Source: Parachlamydiales bacterium (GTDB lineage: Bacteria > Chlamydiota > Chlamydiia > Chlamydiales > SM23-39). Taken from it: 6,601 bases of DNA. Location of the stretch: the NCBI GenBank assembly GCA_003151315.1, contig PLXF01000124.1:1334-7934 (forward strand), written 5' to 3'. Positions 1 through 5,400 of the stretch are shown one piece after another; within the stretch, counting starts at the first letter, position 1; each line of letters starts with the position of its first letter. Below the pieces are notes generated by a model. That model did not search any database. It saw only the letters and a list, made by a program, of their open reading frames with translations, and was not told the origin of the DNA. The translations under genes were made by a program, and so were the position numbers.

Positions 1-64
1 ACGCTGCTGAAATTTCAAGTTCTTGGCCGATTGCAGCATAGTTTCCTATTAGAAATAGGAGGCT
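1..64. repeat. Partial copy of palindromic intergenic repeat, cut by the left window edge
   Basis: Positions 1-33 match positions 1165-1198 except for one extra A in the latter, in the same orientation. Positions 27-40 (ccgattgcagcata) are the reverse-complement form of the TATACC-CAATCGG end found in the other copies of this window. Directly after it, 40-50 and 54-64 form an 11-bp stem (two G-T wobbles) around a 3-base loop. The block 61-73 (ggctattttcgcg) recurs with one change at 4389-4401, inside another copy. The left half of the palindrome would lie upstream of the window. The function is unknown; it is non-coding and looks like a dispersed miniature repeat. Confidence 0.7.
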
Positions 65-165
65 ATTTTCGCGGATCAAATTTTGGCTGCGTTGCTTAGA
101 TAACGTGAAATTTTGGGAAGATCTGCAGGATTCTTAAAAGGCGTAACCAAAAACACCAAGAGAGT

Positions 166-172
166 GAGGTGA
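166..172 (+). promoter_or_regulatory. Shine-Dalgarno GAGGTGA that decides the luxR start
   Basis: GAGGTGA is fully complementary to the 16S rRNA 3' end and lies just before the ATG at 175. The longer open frame begins with a GTG at 169, but that codon lies inside this ribosome-binding site, so the ATG at 175 is the better start. Confidence 0.7.
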
Positions 173-174
173 GT

Positions 175-990
175 ATGAAAGAATTTCGTGATATGACGAG
201 AATTACGGATAAATTTCATGACAAAATACAGTCTTTTTGCAGTCCGCTAGTGCAAACTTTTGGAATTAGTCAATTTTTTCATGCCAGAGTCACGAATTCA
301 GGACAGTTTACGGGCGTAAATCTCAGTAAAAGCTGGGAAGAATATTTTCTCTCAGAAAAATCTAATCTTCTTCATTGGCCAGATGAGTGCGACCCATGCA
401 AAATTAGGAACGGAGTCAGATTGTTGCAGGAAAATGAAGATGAAGGCATGAATAAACTACTCAGGAAGGCAAGAGAGGGCTATTCAATTAATTTTAGCTT
501 GCAGTTTGTAGAAAAAACTGGTCAATGCGCGAATACGTATGGATTTGCTTTAAATTCATCAAATCCATTTCAACACATGATGCTTATTAAAGAAATGCCA
601 TTGCTTCGCCTATTTATAAAACGATTTCATGAAGAGTTTAAAGAGTTATATAATGCATTAGAAAACAATAAGGTGGATATGCTGCACCTTCTGGGTACTT
701 CATTTCAGAAGATGGAAAATCCCGCAATCATCAAATCAGTTGCGCTTGATCAATTTTTAAAAAAAATAGGAATCAGCATTCCAGAATCAATTACTGATAG
801 AGAATTTGAAGTCATGAAATATTTAATCAAAGCTTGTCCTGCTTCTCAGATAGCAAGTGCGATGTTTATTTCGAAAAGAACAGTAGAACATCATATTGAA
901 CGGATCAAAGACAAATTCCGTTCCTCATCCAAATCTGAATTAGTTCAAAAGCTCCGCGAGCTTGAATCCATCGGATGTTTTATGTTTTAG
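175..990 (+). CDS. LuxR-family transcriptional regulator (orphan, N-terminal sensor-like domain plus GerE HTH)
   Basis: Predicted cytoplasmic DNA-binding regulator of 271 aa from the ATG at 175, chosen for its Shine-Dalgarno site. The C-terminal region, about residues 205-263, is a LuxR/GerE helix-turn-helix: it begins SITDREFEVMKYL, continues with QIASAMFISKRTVEHHIERI (scaffold and recognition helices) and ends SKSELVQKLREL. The first 190 or so residues have the position and size of a ligand-sensing domain, but I see no diagnostic acyl-homoserine-lactone pocket motif, and no LuxI synthase is in view, so the signal is unknown. There is no phosphoacceptor receiver domain. The gene is AT-rich: the stretches 541-600 and 781-840 each have 18 G/C in 60, against 34 in 60 at 2281-2340 in glyS and 36 in 60 at 3841-3900 in rlmN. 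It is bracketed by repeat copies and followed at once by a decayed paralogue, suggesting accessory or acquired DNA. The family call is firm; the target and role are unknown. Confidence 0.88.
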   Translation: MKEFRDMTRITDKFHDKIQSFCSPLVQTFGISQFFHARVTNSGQFTGVNLSKSWEEYFLSEKSNLLHWPDECDPCKIRNGVRLLQENEDEGMNKLLRKAREGYSINFSLQFVEKTGQCANTYGFALNSSNPFQHMMLIKEMPLLRLFIKRFHEEFKELYNALENNKVDMLHLLGTSFQKMENPAIIKSVALDQFLKKIGISIPESITDREFEVMKYLIKACPASQIASAMFISKRTVEHHIERIKDKFRSSSKSELVQKLRELESIGCFMF

Positions 991-992
991 CG

Positions 993-1108
993 GCCATTCA
1001 GATTTTTTTACAAAAACTCTCGTGCGAATCGAATCTGAGCTGGTTCAAAAAGCGGCGGAATTGGAGCAGTTCGGCTATTTCAAAGAGCCTCCAGTCTCAT
1101 ACTCATAA
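993..1108 (+). pseudogene. C-terminal remnant of a second luxR paralogue, with a frameshift
   Basis: Starting 2 bases after the luxR stop, the frame at 993 reads AIQIFLQKLSCES. After a break at 1032-1033, the frame starting at 1034 reads SELVQKAAELEQFGYF and then KEPPVSYS, ending at the TAA 1106-1108. This aligns without gaps to the intact luxR end, HIERIKDKFRSSS, K, then SELVQKLRELESIGCF. Adding one A at 1032-1033 restores the missing lysine codon and one continuous frame. The stretch is therefore the last third of a LuxR helix-turn-helix with a one-base deletion, lacking the start, the sensor domain and most of the DNA-binding domain. It probably results from a tandem duplication followed by deletion. 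It should not be functional. Confidence 0.8.
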
Positions 1109-1132
1109 ATTTTTTATTCATCTGTTTCGAGT

Positions 1133-1205
1133 TATACTACAATCGGTCAATAACTTGGACTTCGACGCTGCTGAAAATTTCAAGTTCTTGGCCGATTGTG
1201 GTATA
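1133..1205. repeat. Palindromic intergenic repeat, complete copy
   Basis: The arms 1133-1157 and 1181-1205 are inverted repeats of 25 bases matching at 22 positions (two of the three differences are G-T wobbles), around a 23-base loop. The ends read tatact and ggtata. The right half, 1165-1198, repeats positions 1-33. The outer 15 bases (1191-1205, read on the minus strand) are identical to 5129-5143. It lies between the luxR remnant and the convergent glyS end. A transcript from either side could fold into this hairpin, but no T-tract follows, so it is not a standard intrinsic terminator. Confidence 0.8.
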
Positions 1206-1231
1206 TTTTGGCGATGATGAGAATCGAGCCT

Positions 1232-2626
1232 CTATCGCAATTTCTCCGCTAAGACTCCGATCAGTTCTTTGATCGGTATTCGCTCTTGCTTCATAGAGTC
1301 TCGATCTCGGAGAGTGACGGTGTCGTTCTCGAGTGTGTCGAAGTCCACGGTGATGCAAAAGGGTGTGCCGAGCTCGTCTTGGCGTCGGTAGCGTTTGCCG
1401 ATCGCGCCCGATTCGTCGTATTCGCAAGCCCAAAGAGATTTGAGCTGCGCGAATAGGTGTTGGGCCTTTTCAGCGAGCGGCTCTTTTTTCATGAGAGGGA
1501 AGACGGCGACTTTTACCGGGGCAATTCGGGGCGAGAAGTGAAGTACCGTTCTCACCTCCCCATTTTCGAGTTGCTCTTCGTCGTAGGCATCGCAGAGGAG
1601 GGCCAAAAGGGTCCTTTCTACGCCAAACGTAGGCTCGATCACGTGAGGGATGAATTTTTCCCGTGTTTCCGGATCTGTATATTCGAGGTTCGTCCCTGAA
1701 AATTCGGCGTGCCGCTTCAGATCGAAATCGGTCCGATAGGCGAGTCCATACAGCTCGCTCGTTCCAAAGGGGAAATCGTAGACGAGGTCGACGGTTCTCT
1801 TGGAATAGTGGGAGAGCTGCTCTTGAGGGTGCTCTTTTTCATGGACGCGAGCGGGATTGAGGCCGATCAGTTTGCACCAATCGTGCATCGATTTGAGCCA
1901 TTTTTCAAAAGTCTCAACCCACGCAGATTCGCGGATAAAGTATTCGATCTCCATTTGTTCGAATTCGATGACTCGGAAGACGAAGTTGCCCGGTGTAATC
2001 TCATTGCGGAATGCTTTACCGATTTGAGCCGCTCCAAAGGGGATTTTTACCCGCATGGTGTCGACAATGTTTTTGTAATCGAGGAAAATCGCCTGGGCCG
2101 TTTCGGGGCGTAAATAGGCTACATCGCCATCGGCGCCGGTTTTGCTCATGTGGGTATGGAACATCAGGTTGAAATGGCGCGCTTCGGTAAAATCTTGGGC
2201 GCCACATTTAGGGCATTTAATTTTCCCCTCTTGTACCTGCTTTGTCATTTCTGGAACGGTGAGGCCCTCGGCGCTGATTCCCAAAGCCTCTTCGATGAGG
2301 TGGTCGCAGCGGAAGCGCCCTTTGCATGCTTTGCAATCGATTAGAGCGTCGTTAAATCCTTCGAGGTGGCCAGAGGCTTGCCAGGCTTTAGGGTGGAGGA
2401 GGATCGGTCCGTCGAGTCCCACCATATCGCGTCTATCGTGGACAAAGGTCTTCCACCAGAGGTCTTTAATATTTTTCTTGAGTTCGGCTCCGTAGGGACC
2501 AAAGGAATAGGTATTGGCAAATCCGCCGTAAATTTCGGAGCCGGGATAGATGAAGCCCCGCCGTTTGCAGAGAGCTACGATCGGTTTGAGAGAATCTTGA
2601 ATTTGCACGTTTTTTCCTTGAGACAT
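1232..2626 (-). CDS. glyS: Glycyl-tRNA synthetase, single-chain dimeric type
   Basis: Cytoplasmic class II aminoacyl-tRNA synthetase that charges tRNA-Gly with glycine using ATP. The 464-aa length fits the alpha2 homodimeric GlyRS seen in archaea, eukaryotes and part of the bacteria, not the alpha2beta2 enzyme or its fused form. Visible parts in order: an N-terminal catalytic start (RRGFIYPGSEIYGGFANTYS, 22-41); the motif 1 region WQASGHLEGF (82-91); a probable zinc site with C98, C101, C138 and C141; YLRPETAQAIF (171-181); motif 2 FRNE (206-209) with VIEFEQMEIEYF; TSELYGLAYRTDFDL (289-303); motif 3 GVERTLLALL (335-344); and a C-terminal HGTP anticodon-binding domain from about 370, with GKRYRRQDELGTPFCITVD. 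The ATG at 2626 has AAGGG four bases upstream. It lies 78 bp downstream of doxX on the same strand and may be cotranscribed or use its own promoter in that gap. In Chlamydia the syntenic gene is, as I recall, the unrelated fused form. Confidence 0.96.
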   Translation of the reverse strand: MSQGKNVQIQDSLKPIVALCKRRGFIYPGSEIYGGFANTYSFGPYGAELKKNIKDLWWKTFVHDRRDMVGLDGPILLHPKAWQASGHLEGFNDALIDCKACKGRFRCDHLIEEALGISAEGLTVPEMTKQVQEGKIKCPKCGAQDFTEARHFNLMFHTHMSKTGADGDVAYLRPETAQAIFLDYKNIVDTMRVKIPFGAAQIGKAFRNEITPGNFVFRVIEFEQMEIEYFIRESAWVETFEKWLKSMHDWCKLIGLNPARVHEKEHPQEQLSHYSKRTVDLVYDFPFGTSELYGLAYRTDFDLKRHAEFSGTNLEYTDPETREKFIPHVIEPTFGVERTLLALLCDAYDEEQLENGEVRTVLHFSPRIAPVKVAVFPLMKKEPLAEKAQHLFAQLKSLWACEYDESGAIGKRYRRQDELGTPFCITVDFDTLENDTVTLRDRDSMKQERIPIKELIGVLAEKLR

Positions 2627-2647
2627 AGAACCCTTTTTTGACTCAAG

Positions 2648-2676
2648 ATCTTATCTTCTACCAGCTAAAATGGCAA
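2648..2676 (-). promoter_or_regulatory. Candidate sigma70/sigma66-type promoter for glyS
   Basis: On the minus strand, TTGCCA (2671-2676; five of six bases of TTGACA) is followed after exactly 17 bases by TAAGAT (2648-2653; four of six of TATAAT). Transcription would start about 15 bases upstream of the glyS ATG, in the doxX-glyS gap. It was found by eye only. Confidence 0.45.
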
Positions 2677-2704
2677 CAGGCAAGAGATGTCGCGCCTATT
2701 GGTT

Positions 2705-3202
2705 TTAATACCTCGGTTGTTTTTCCACCCATCTTTTGATCCAGGCATCTAAGGATAGGCGACCGGGACCAAAAATAAAAATAATCAGCGCCGACATTAA
2801 ATAGGGATAGGGGGCCTCGCGCAAGAAGGTGTGGGGTTCGAGGAGGAATTGGCAGCCGCCAAAAACATGGGAGTGGGCCGTCCCCATCGCCGTCATCATG
2901 ACAATGATCAGAGGAAGGGTGATAAGGCGAGAGGCAAATCCAATGATTAGCAAAAGGCCGCAGATCATTTCCACATAGGAGACTAAATAGGCGCTAAAAA
3001 CCGGGGAGGGGATGTTTAGGGTAACGAAATATTGGATCGCTTTATCCATATTAAAAACTTTTCCAATACCCGCGAGGAAAAATTGAAAGCCCCAAGTTAG
3101 GCGCCAGTAGAGGAGGAAAAGGCTCTGCAGGTTACTGCCGATTTTGATAAAAAAATTGTATATGTGGGCACAGACATTCAGCTTTTTGTTGACGTAGATC
3201 AA
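2705..3202 (-). CDS. DoxX family four-helix membrane protein
   Basis: Small inner-membrane protein of 165 aa in the DoxX/DoxD-like superfamily. Characterised relatives are linked to quinone- or thiol-dependent redox reactions and oxidative stress, but the role here is not known. Four hydrophobic segments are visible at about residues 28-50, 66-90, 93-108 and 134-147. Family hallmarks are the arginine and glycine of helix 1 (YWRLTWGFQFFLAGIGKV, R34), the glutamate before a glycine-rich helix 2 (YVEMICGLLLIIGFASRL, E78) and the closing FGPGRLSLDAWI (144-155). The loop between helices 3 and 4 carries H110, H112, C117 and H124. The start is a TTG at 3200-3202, chosen because AGGTGA lies just upstream and no other start precedes helix 1; the first internal ATG comes after it. 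It is divergent from rlmN and upstream of glyS on the same strand. Confidence 0.85.
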   Translation of the reverse strand: MIYVNKKLNVCAHIYNFFIKIGSNLQSLFLLYWRLTWGFQFFLAGIGKVFNMDKAIQYFVTLNIPSPVFSAYLVSYVEMICGLLLIIGFASRLITLPLIIVMMTAMGTAHSHVFGGCQFLLEPHTFLREAPYPYLMSALIIFIFGPGRLSLDAWIKRWVEKQPRY

Positions 3203-3205
3203 GGT

Positions 3206-3211
3206 TCACCT
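3206..3211 (-). promoter_or_regulatory. Shine-Dalgarno AGGTGA supporting the TTG start of doxX
   Basis: On the minus strand AGGTGA is followed by ACC and then TTG (3200-3202), so the AGG core sits six bases from the start codon. This is a strong site and the main reason to accept the rare TTG start. Confidence 0.65.
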
Positions 3212-3276
3212 ATCTAGGTTTTTTTTGATTTTCTCAGAAAAATATAAAAACACAAGTATTTTAAGCATATTTCTGC

Positions 3277-3282
3277 TATAAA
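3277..3282 (+). promoter_or_regulatory. Possible -10 element (TATAAA) almost touching the rlmN start
   Basis: TATAAA ends eight bases before the rlmN ATG, so a transcript initiated from it would begin at or next to the start codon. I find no -35 match at 15-19 bases upstream and no Shine-Dalgarno before the ATG. The 88-bp spacer to doxX is AT-rich, and the real promoter may lie elsewhere in it. Confidence 0.25.
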
Positions 3283-3290
3283 TTTGGCTC

Positions 3291-4349
3291 ATGCAAGAAT
3301 TTTGTTCCTTTTCTCTCAATTCTTTGAAGAGCTGGCTGGAGCAGAGCGGTGAAAAATCGTTCCGCGCCCCTCAGATATTTGATTGGATCTACAACAAGGG
3401 GGCCACCTCCTTTGAAGAGATGACCAATCTCTCTAAGCCTCTGCGCGAAAAACTCGCGGCGTCTTTCCGGTTTCCTGCGCTGAAACTGATCCGTACGTTA
3501 GAATCGGAAGATGGGGAGACTATTAAATATCTTTGGGAATTGGCCGATGGTCAGCGGGTCGAATCGGTCCTCATTATGTCGGGGACGCGCCGCACCGTCT
3601 GCGTCTCTTCTCAAGTGGGATGCCCGGCCCGTTGCGCTTTTTGCGCTTCTGGTCGTGAAGGGCTTATACGCAATTTGTCGACAGCGGAAATTGTTGAACA
3701 GGTTCTCCATATTGACCGGACTTTAAAGGTTAAGGGAGAGCGGGTTTCCCACATCGTCTATATGGGGATGGGGGAGCCGATGGAAAATTACGACGCTGTA
3801 ATGGAGTCGATTTACCTCTTTAACGATCCTAACGCCTTCCATATTTCCCAGCGCCGAATCACCGTATCGACGGTGGGTGTCGTGGAGGGGATTGAGCGCC
3901 TGGCTAAAGAAGAGCTCGCTGTGAATCTCGTCCTTTCGCTCCATGCTCCCAACCAGCATTTACGAAAAAAAATTATCCCTTATGCACGTAAATATGCTCT
4001 GGAAGAGATATTGATGGCGATGGATAGGTATGCCCTAGAGACTAAAAGGGATATTACCTACGAATACACGCTCTTGGCGGGGATTAACGACCGCTCTCAG
4101 CATGCCGAAGAGCTAACACGGCTATTATCGGGAAAGCAGTGCACGGTTAATTTGATCCCGTACAATCCTGTCGAGGGTCTAAATTTACGCCGTCCTACTA
4201 AAGAGGCGATTGAAGGGTTTCGCGATATTTTGGTTTCAGCCGGGATCACGACCACATGGCGCTATACCAAAGGTAAAGACATAGCGGCCGCCTGCGGCCA
4301 GCTTGCTGTACAAAAAAGAGAGCCATTGGCTCTCGTTTCACCGGTTTGA
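3291..4349 (+). CDS. rlmN: Dual-specificity RNA methyltransferase RlmN (23S rRNA A2503 / tRNA A37)
   Basis: Radical-SAM enzyme that methylates carbon 2 of adenine 2503 in 23S rRNA and of adenine 37 in some tRNAs, in the cytoplasm, by a methyl-cysteine (ping-pong) mechanism. The 352-aa length is normal. The N-terminal accessory domain includes FRAPQIFDWIYNKG (24-37) and FEEMTNLSKPLREKL (41-55). The radical-SAM cluster cysteines are C111, C115 and C118 (GCPARCAFCASG). C104, seven residues before C111, corresponds to the catalytic C118 of E. coli. GEPMEN (161-166) binds SAM. C335 in AACGQL corresponds to the methylated C355 of E. coli. All key residues are present, so it should be active. The ATG at 3291 gives the usual short N-terminus, but no Shine-Dalgarno is visible. 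The last codons overlap a minus-strand terminator-like hairpin. It is read toward pgsA, 156 bp ahead. Confidence 0.96.
   Translation: MQEFCSFSLNSLKSWLEQSGEKSFRAPQIFDWIYNKGATSFEEMTNLSKPLREKLAASFRFPALKLIRTLESEDGETIKYLWELADGQRVESVLIMSGTRRTVCVSSQVGCPARCAFCASGREGLIRNLSTAEIVEQVLHIDRTLKVKGERVSHIVYMGMGEPMENYDAVMESIYLFNDPNAFHISQRRITVSTVGVVEGIERLAKEELAVNLVLSLHAPNQHLRKKIIPYARKYALEEILMAMDRYALETKRDITYEYTLLAGINDRSQHAEELTRLLSGKQCTVNLIPYNPVEGLNLRRPTKEAIEGFRDILVSAGITTTWRYTKGKDIAAACGQLAVQKREPLALVSPV
4312..4334 (-). terminator. Intrinsic terminator on the minus strand, inside the 3' end of rlmN
   Basis: A perfect 7-bp stem, GAGAGCC with GGCTCTC (4318-4324 and 4328-4334), has a 3-base loop. Read on the minus strand it is followed directly by six T (4312-4317), the textbook form. 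On the plus strand the stem is followed only by GTTTCA, so it is weak for rlmN. No minus-strand gene is evident immediately upstream in the 4335-4505 region, so what it terminates is unclear. Confidence 0.6.
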
Positions 4350-4355
4350 GAGATT

Positions 4356-4438
4356 TATACCGCAATCGGTCACAAATCGTCGATTTCTGGCCATTTTCGC
4401 GCAGCTCAAAAGCCAATTGTTGAGTCACGAAAGGTATA
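4356..4438. repeat. Palindromic intergenic repeat, rearranged copy
   Basis: It starts tataccgcaatcggtca, like the left arm at 1133-1150, and ends ggtata (4433-4438), giving 6-bp inverted ends. Inside, 4368-4379 and 4381-4392 make a 12-base inverted pair (10 of 12 pairs, one further wobble) with the perfect core AAATCG-T-CGATTT. After GGCC the sequence jumps to ATTTTCGCG, which in the window-start copy occurs only after a further stretch (28-64); this suggests an internal deletion in this copy or an insertion in the other. It fills most of the rlmN-pgsA gap. Confidence 0.65.
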
Positions 4439-4505
4439 TCCCGATTTTTTTTTTGCCTTAGCTGATTGATTTTTTTCATGGCTCTGTTTAGTCTAATTAT
4501 CACAT

Positions 4506-5096
4506 ATGAATACAGCGCACTATTTTACCCTTCTTCGGATTTTGATCAGCCCCCTCTTTCCTGTCCTCTATTTAGGGTATGAATGGCTTGGAATTCCTCT
4601 TGTTTGGATTCCCCCCATTATGTTGCTGCTTCTGCTGGTTAGCGAATTTTCCGACATTATTGACGGGTTTTTGGCGAGACGAAGCAACCAGGTGACCGAT
4701 TTGGGTAAAGTGCTCGACCCAATGGCCGATAGCATTACTCACATCTCCCTCTTTTTCACCTTTACTCAGGGAGCCGTGCAGCTCCCTATGTTGGTAGTTC
4801 TCGTGTTTCTCTACCGGGATTTTTTCATCAGCACGCTCCGTACGCTCTGCGCTTTAAGGGGTTTTGCCTTGGCGGCGCGGGTTAGCGGGAAGTTGAAGGC
4901 TGTTATGCAAGCCGTTGTGGCGGTGCTCATCGTGGTATTGATGATTCCCTATACTCTGGGATATTTGTCGTTAGAACTCTTTCAGAAAATTAGCCTCTAT
5001 GCGGCCTTGGTAGCCGCTATCTACACGGCTGCATCGGCTGTAGACTATTTCTATGCCAATCGCTTTTTCATCAAAAAGGCGTTAGACAACCACTAG
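4506..5096 (+). CDS. pgsA: CDP-alcohol phosphatidyltransferase, probably phosphatidylglycerophosphate synthase
   Basis: Integral membrane enzyme of the CDP-alcohol phosphotransferase family. It most likely joins CDP-diacylglycerol and glycerol-3-phosphate to give phosphatidylglycerophosphate, the precursor of phosphatidylglycerol. The complete family signature is present: D50, D53, G54, A57, R58, then eight residues to G67, then D71 and D75 (read within SDIIDGFLARR and GKVLDPMADS). The aspartates bind the metal and the CDP group. At 196 aa the length is typical, with several hydrophobic helices (about 5-25, 33-47, 77-103, 132-150, 163-180). The short N-terminus and the gene order next to glgA and a GlyRS gene favour pgsA; I recall Chlamydia having two pgsA-like genes, so the exact alcohol substrate is an inference. 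The ATG at 4506 has no clear Shine-Dalgarno (attatcacat precedes it). It is convergent with glgA. Confidence 0.88.
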   Translation: MNTAHYFTLLRILISPLFPVLYLGYEWLGIPLVWIPPIMLLLLLVSEFSDIIDGFLARRSNQVTDLGKVLDPMADSITHISLFFTFTQGAVQLPMLVVLVFLYRDFFISTLRTLCALRGFALAARVSGKLKAVMQAVVAVLIVVLMIPYTLGYLSLELFQKISLYAALVAAIYTAASAVDYFYANRFFIKKALDNH

Positions 5097-5128
5097 GCTT
5101 ATTAAGAGAAAAACCGGGACGGGGTAAG

Positions 5129-5143
5129 TATACCACAATCGGC
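5129..5143 (+). repeat. Fragment of the palindromic repeat (end only)
   Basis: tataccacaatcggc is identical, over 15 bases, to the minus-strand reading of the right end of the copy at 1133-1205. After it come a short internal duplication (aatcggc twice) and unrelated sequence, with no matching right end, so this is a truncated copy. Confidence 0.6.
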
Positions 5144-5154
5144 AATCGGCAGGA

Positions 5155-5196
5155 TTTGCAAGATACGCTTATTTATTTTGCAAAGCCTTCTTTTTT
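5155..5196 (+). terminator. Weak candidate terminator downstream of pgsA
   Basis: 5155-5165 and 5174-5184 form an 11-bp AT-rich stem (one G-T wobble) with an 8-base loop, followed by gccttc and then six T (5191-5196). The T-tract is six bases off the stem, so efficiency is doubtful. The T-tract is also part of the left target duplication of the adjacent mobile element. Confidence 0.35.
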
Positions 5197-5197
5197 C
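5190..5197. repeat. Left 8-bp target-site duplication of the MITE-like element
   Basis: cttttttc directly abuts the GTAAC end of the element and is identical to 5393-5400 on the other side. Confidence 0.75.
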
Positions 5198-5392
5198 GTA
5201 ACTATTCAGATACCCCTAGATTGAACGGAAGTTGTTGAACCACAGAGATCACAGAGGACTAGAGAGGCCGCGAAACGCGGCTAAAAATGATCAATCCCTT
5301 CGTTTGTAACGCCTTTCAGGCTTCTCTGTGTCCTCTACCGCTCTCTGTGGTTCAATAACTTACGTTTAATCTAAAGGTATCTGAATAGTTAC
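5198..5392. mobile_element. 195-bp MITE-like non-autonomous transposable element
   Basis: The ends are inverted repeats: 5198-5248 against the reverse complement of 5342-5392 match at 46 of 51 positions, starting GTAACTATTCAGATACC. An identical 8-bp direct repeat, cttttttc, flanks both sides, the mark of transposition. There is no reading frame for a transposase, so it would have to be moved in trans. GTAA ends together with an 8-bp duplication are what I know of the IS66 family, so an IS66-type partner is a reasonable guess. The inner part contains ccacagag/ctctgtgg-type motifs that I recall from dispersed repeats in many bacteria, and a central hairpin GCCGCG-AAA-CGCGGC at 5267-5281. It lies in the convergent pgsA-glgA spacer, where insertion breaks no gene. 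Confidence 0.8.
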
Positions 5393-5400
5393 CTTTTTTC
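5393..5400. repeat. Right 8-bp target-site duplication of the MITE-like element
   Basis: cttttttc, identical to 5190-5197. Its last base touches the glgA stop codon (5401-5403), so the element sits directly behind glgA. Confidence 0.75.

Noticed and set aside
113..140. TTGGGA and TAAAAG spaced 16 bases as a luxR promoter
   Set aside because: Each hexamer matches the consensus at only four of six positions in AT-rich DNA, where such pairs are common by chance.
975..1217. Plus-strand open frame of 80 codons after luxR
   Set aside because: It overlaps the luxR end, then covers the frameshifted remnant partly in the wrong frame and the palindromic repeat. It is not a gene of its own.
1137..1433. 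Minus-strand open frame of 98 codons overlapping the glyS end
   Set aside because: It is an arginine-rich shadow of glyS in another frame, extended into the repeat; there is no start signal.
4275..4288. GGCCGC-CT-GCGGCC hairpin near the rlmN end
   Set aside because: The loop of two bases is too tight, no T-tract follows, and the bases encode the conserved AACGQ segment of RlmN.
4445..4454. Run of ten T after the rlmN-pgsA repeat, as a terminator for rlmN
   Set aside because: No stable GC-containing stem ends directly before it; the nearest hairpin is more than 50 bases upstream.
4246..4503. Minus-strand open frame of 85 codons across the rlmN end and the rlmN-pgsA gap
   Set aside because: It runs through the repeat copy and antisense to rlmN, crosses the minus-strand terminator hairpin, has no ribosome-binding site and no recognisable domain. 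It is best explained by the repeat.
5198..5392. Repeated ccacagag/ctctgtgg motifs as a CRISPR array or tandem repeat
   Set aside because: The motifs are arranged as inverted ends of a single element, not as direct repeats with spacers.
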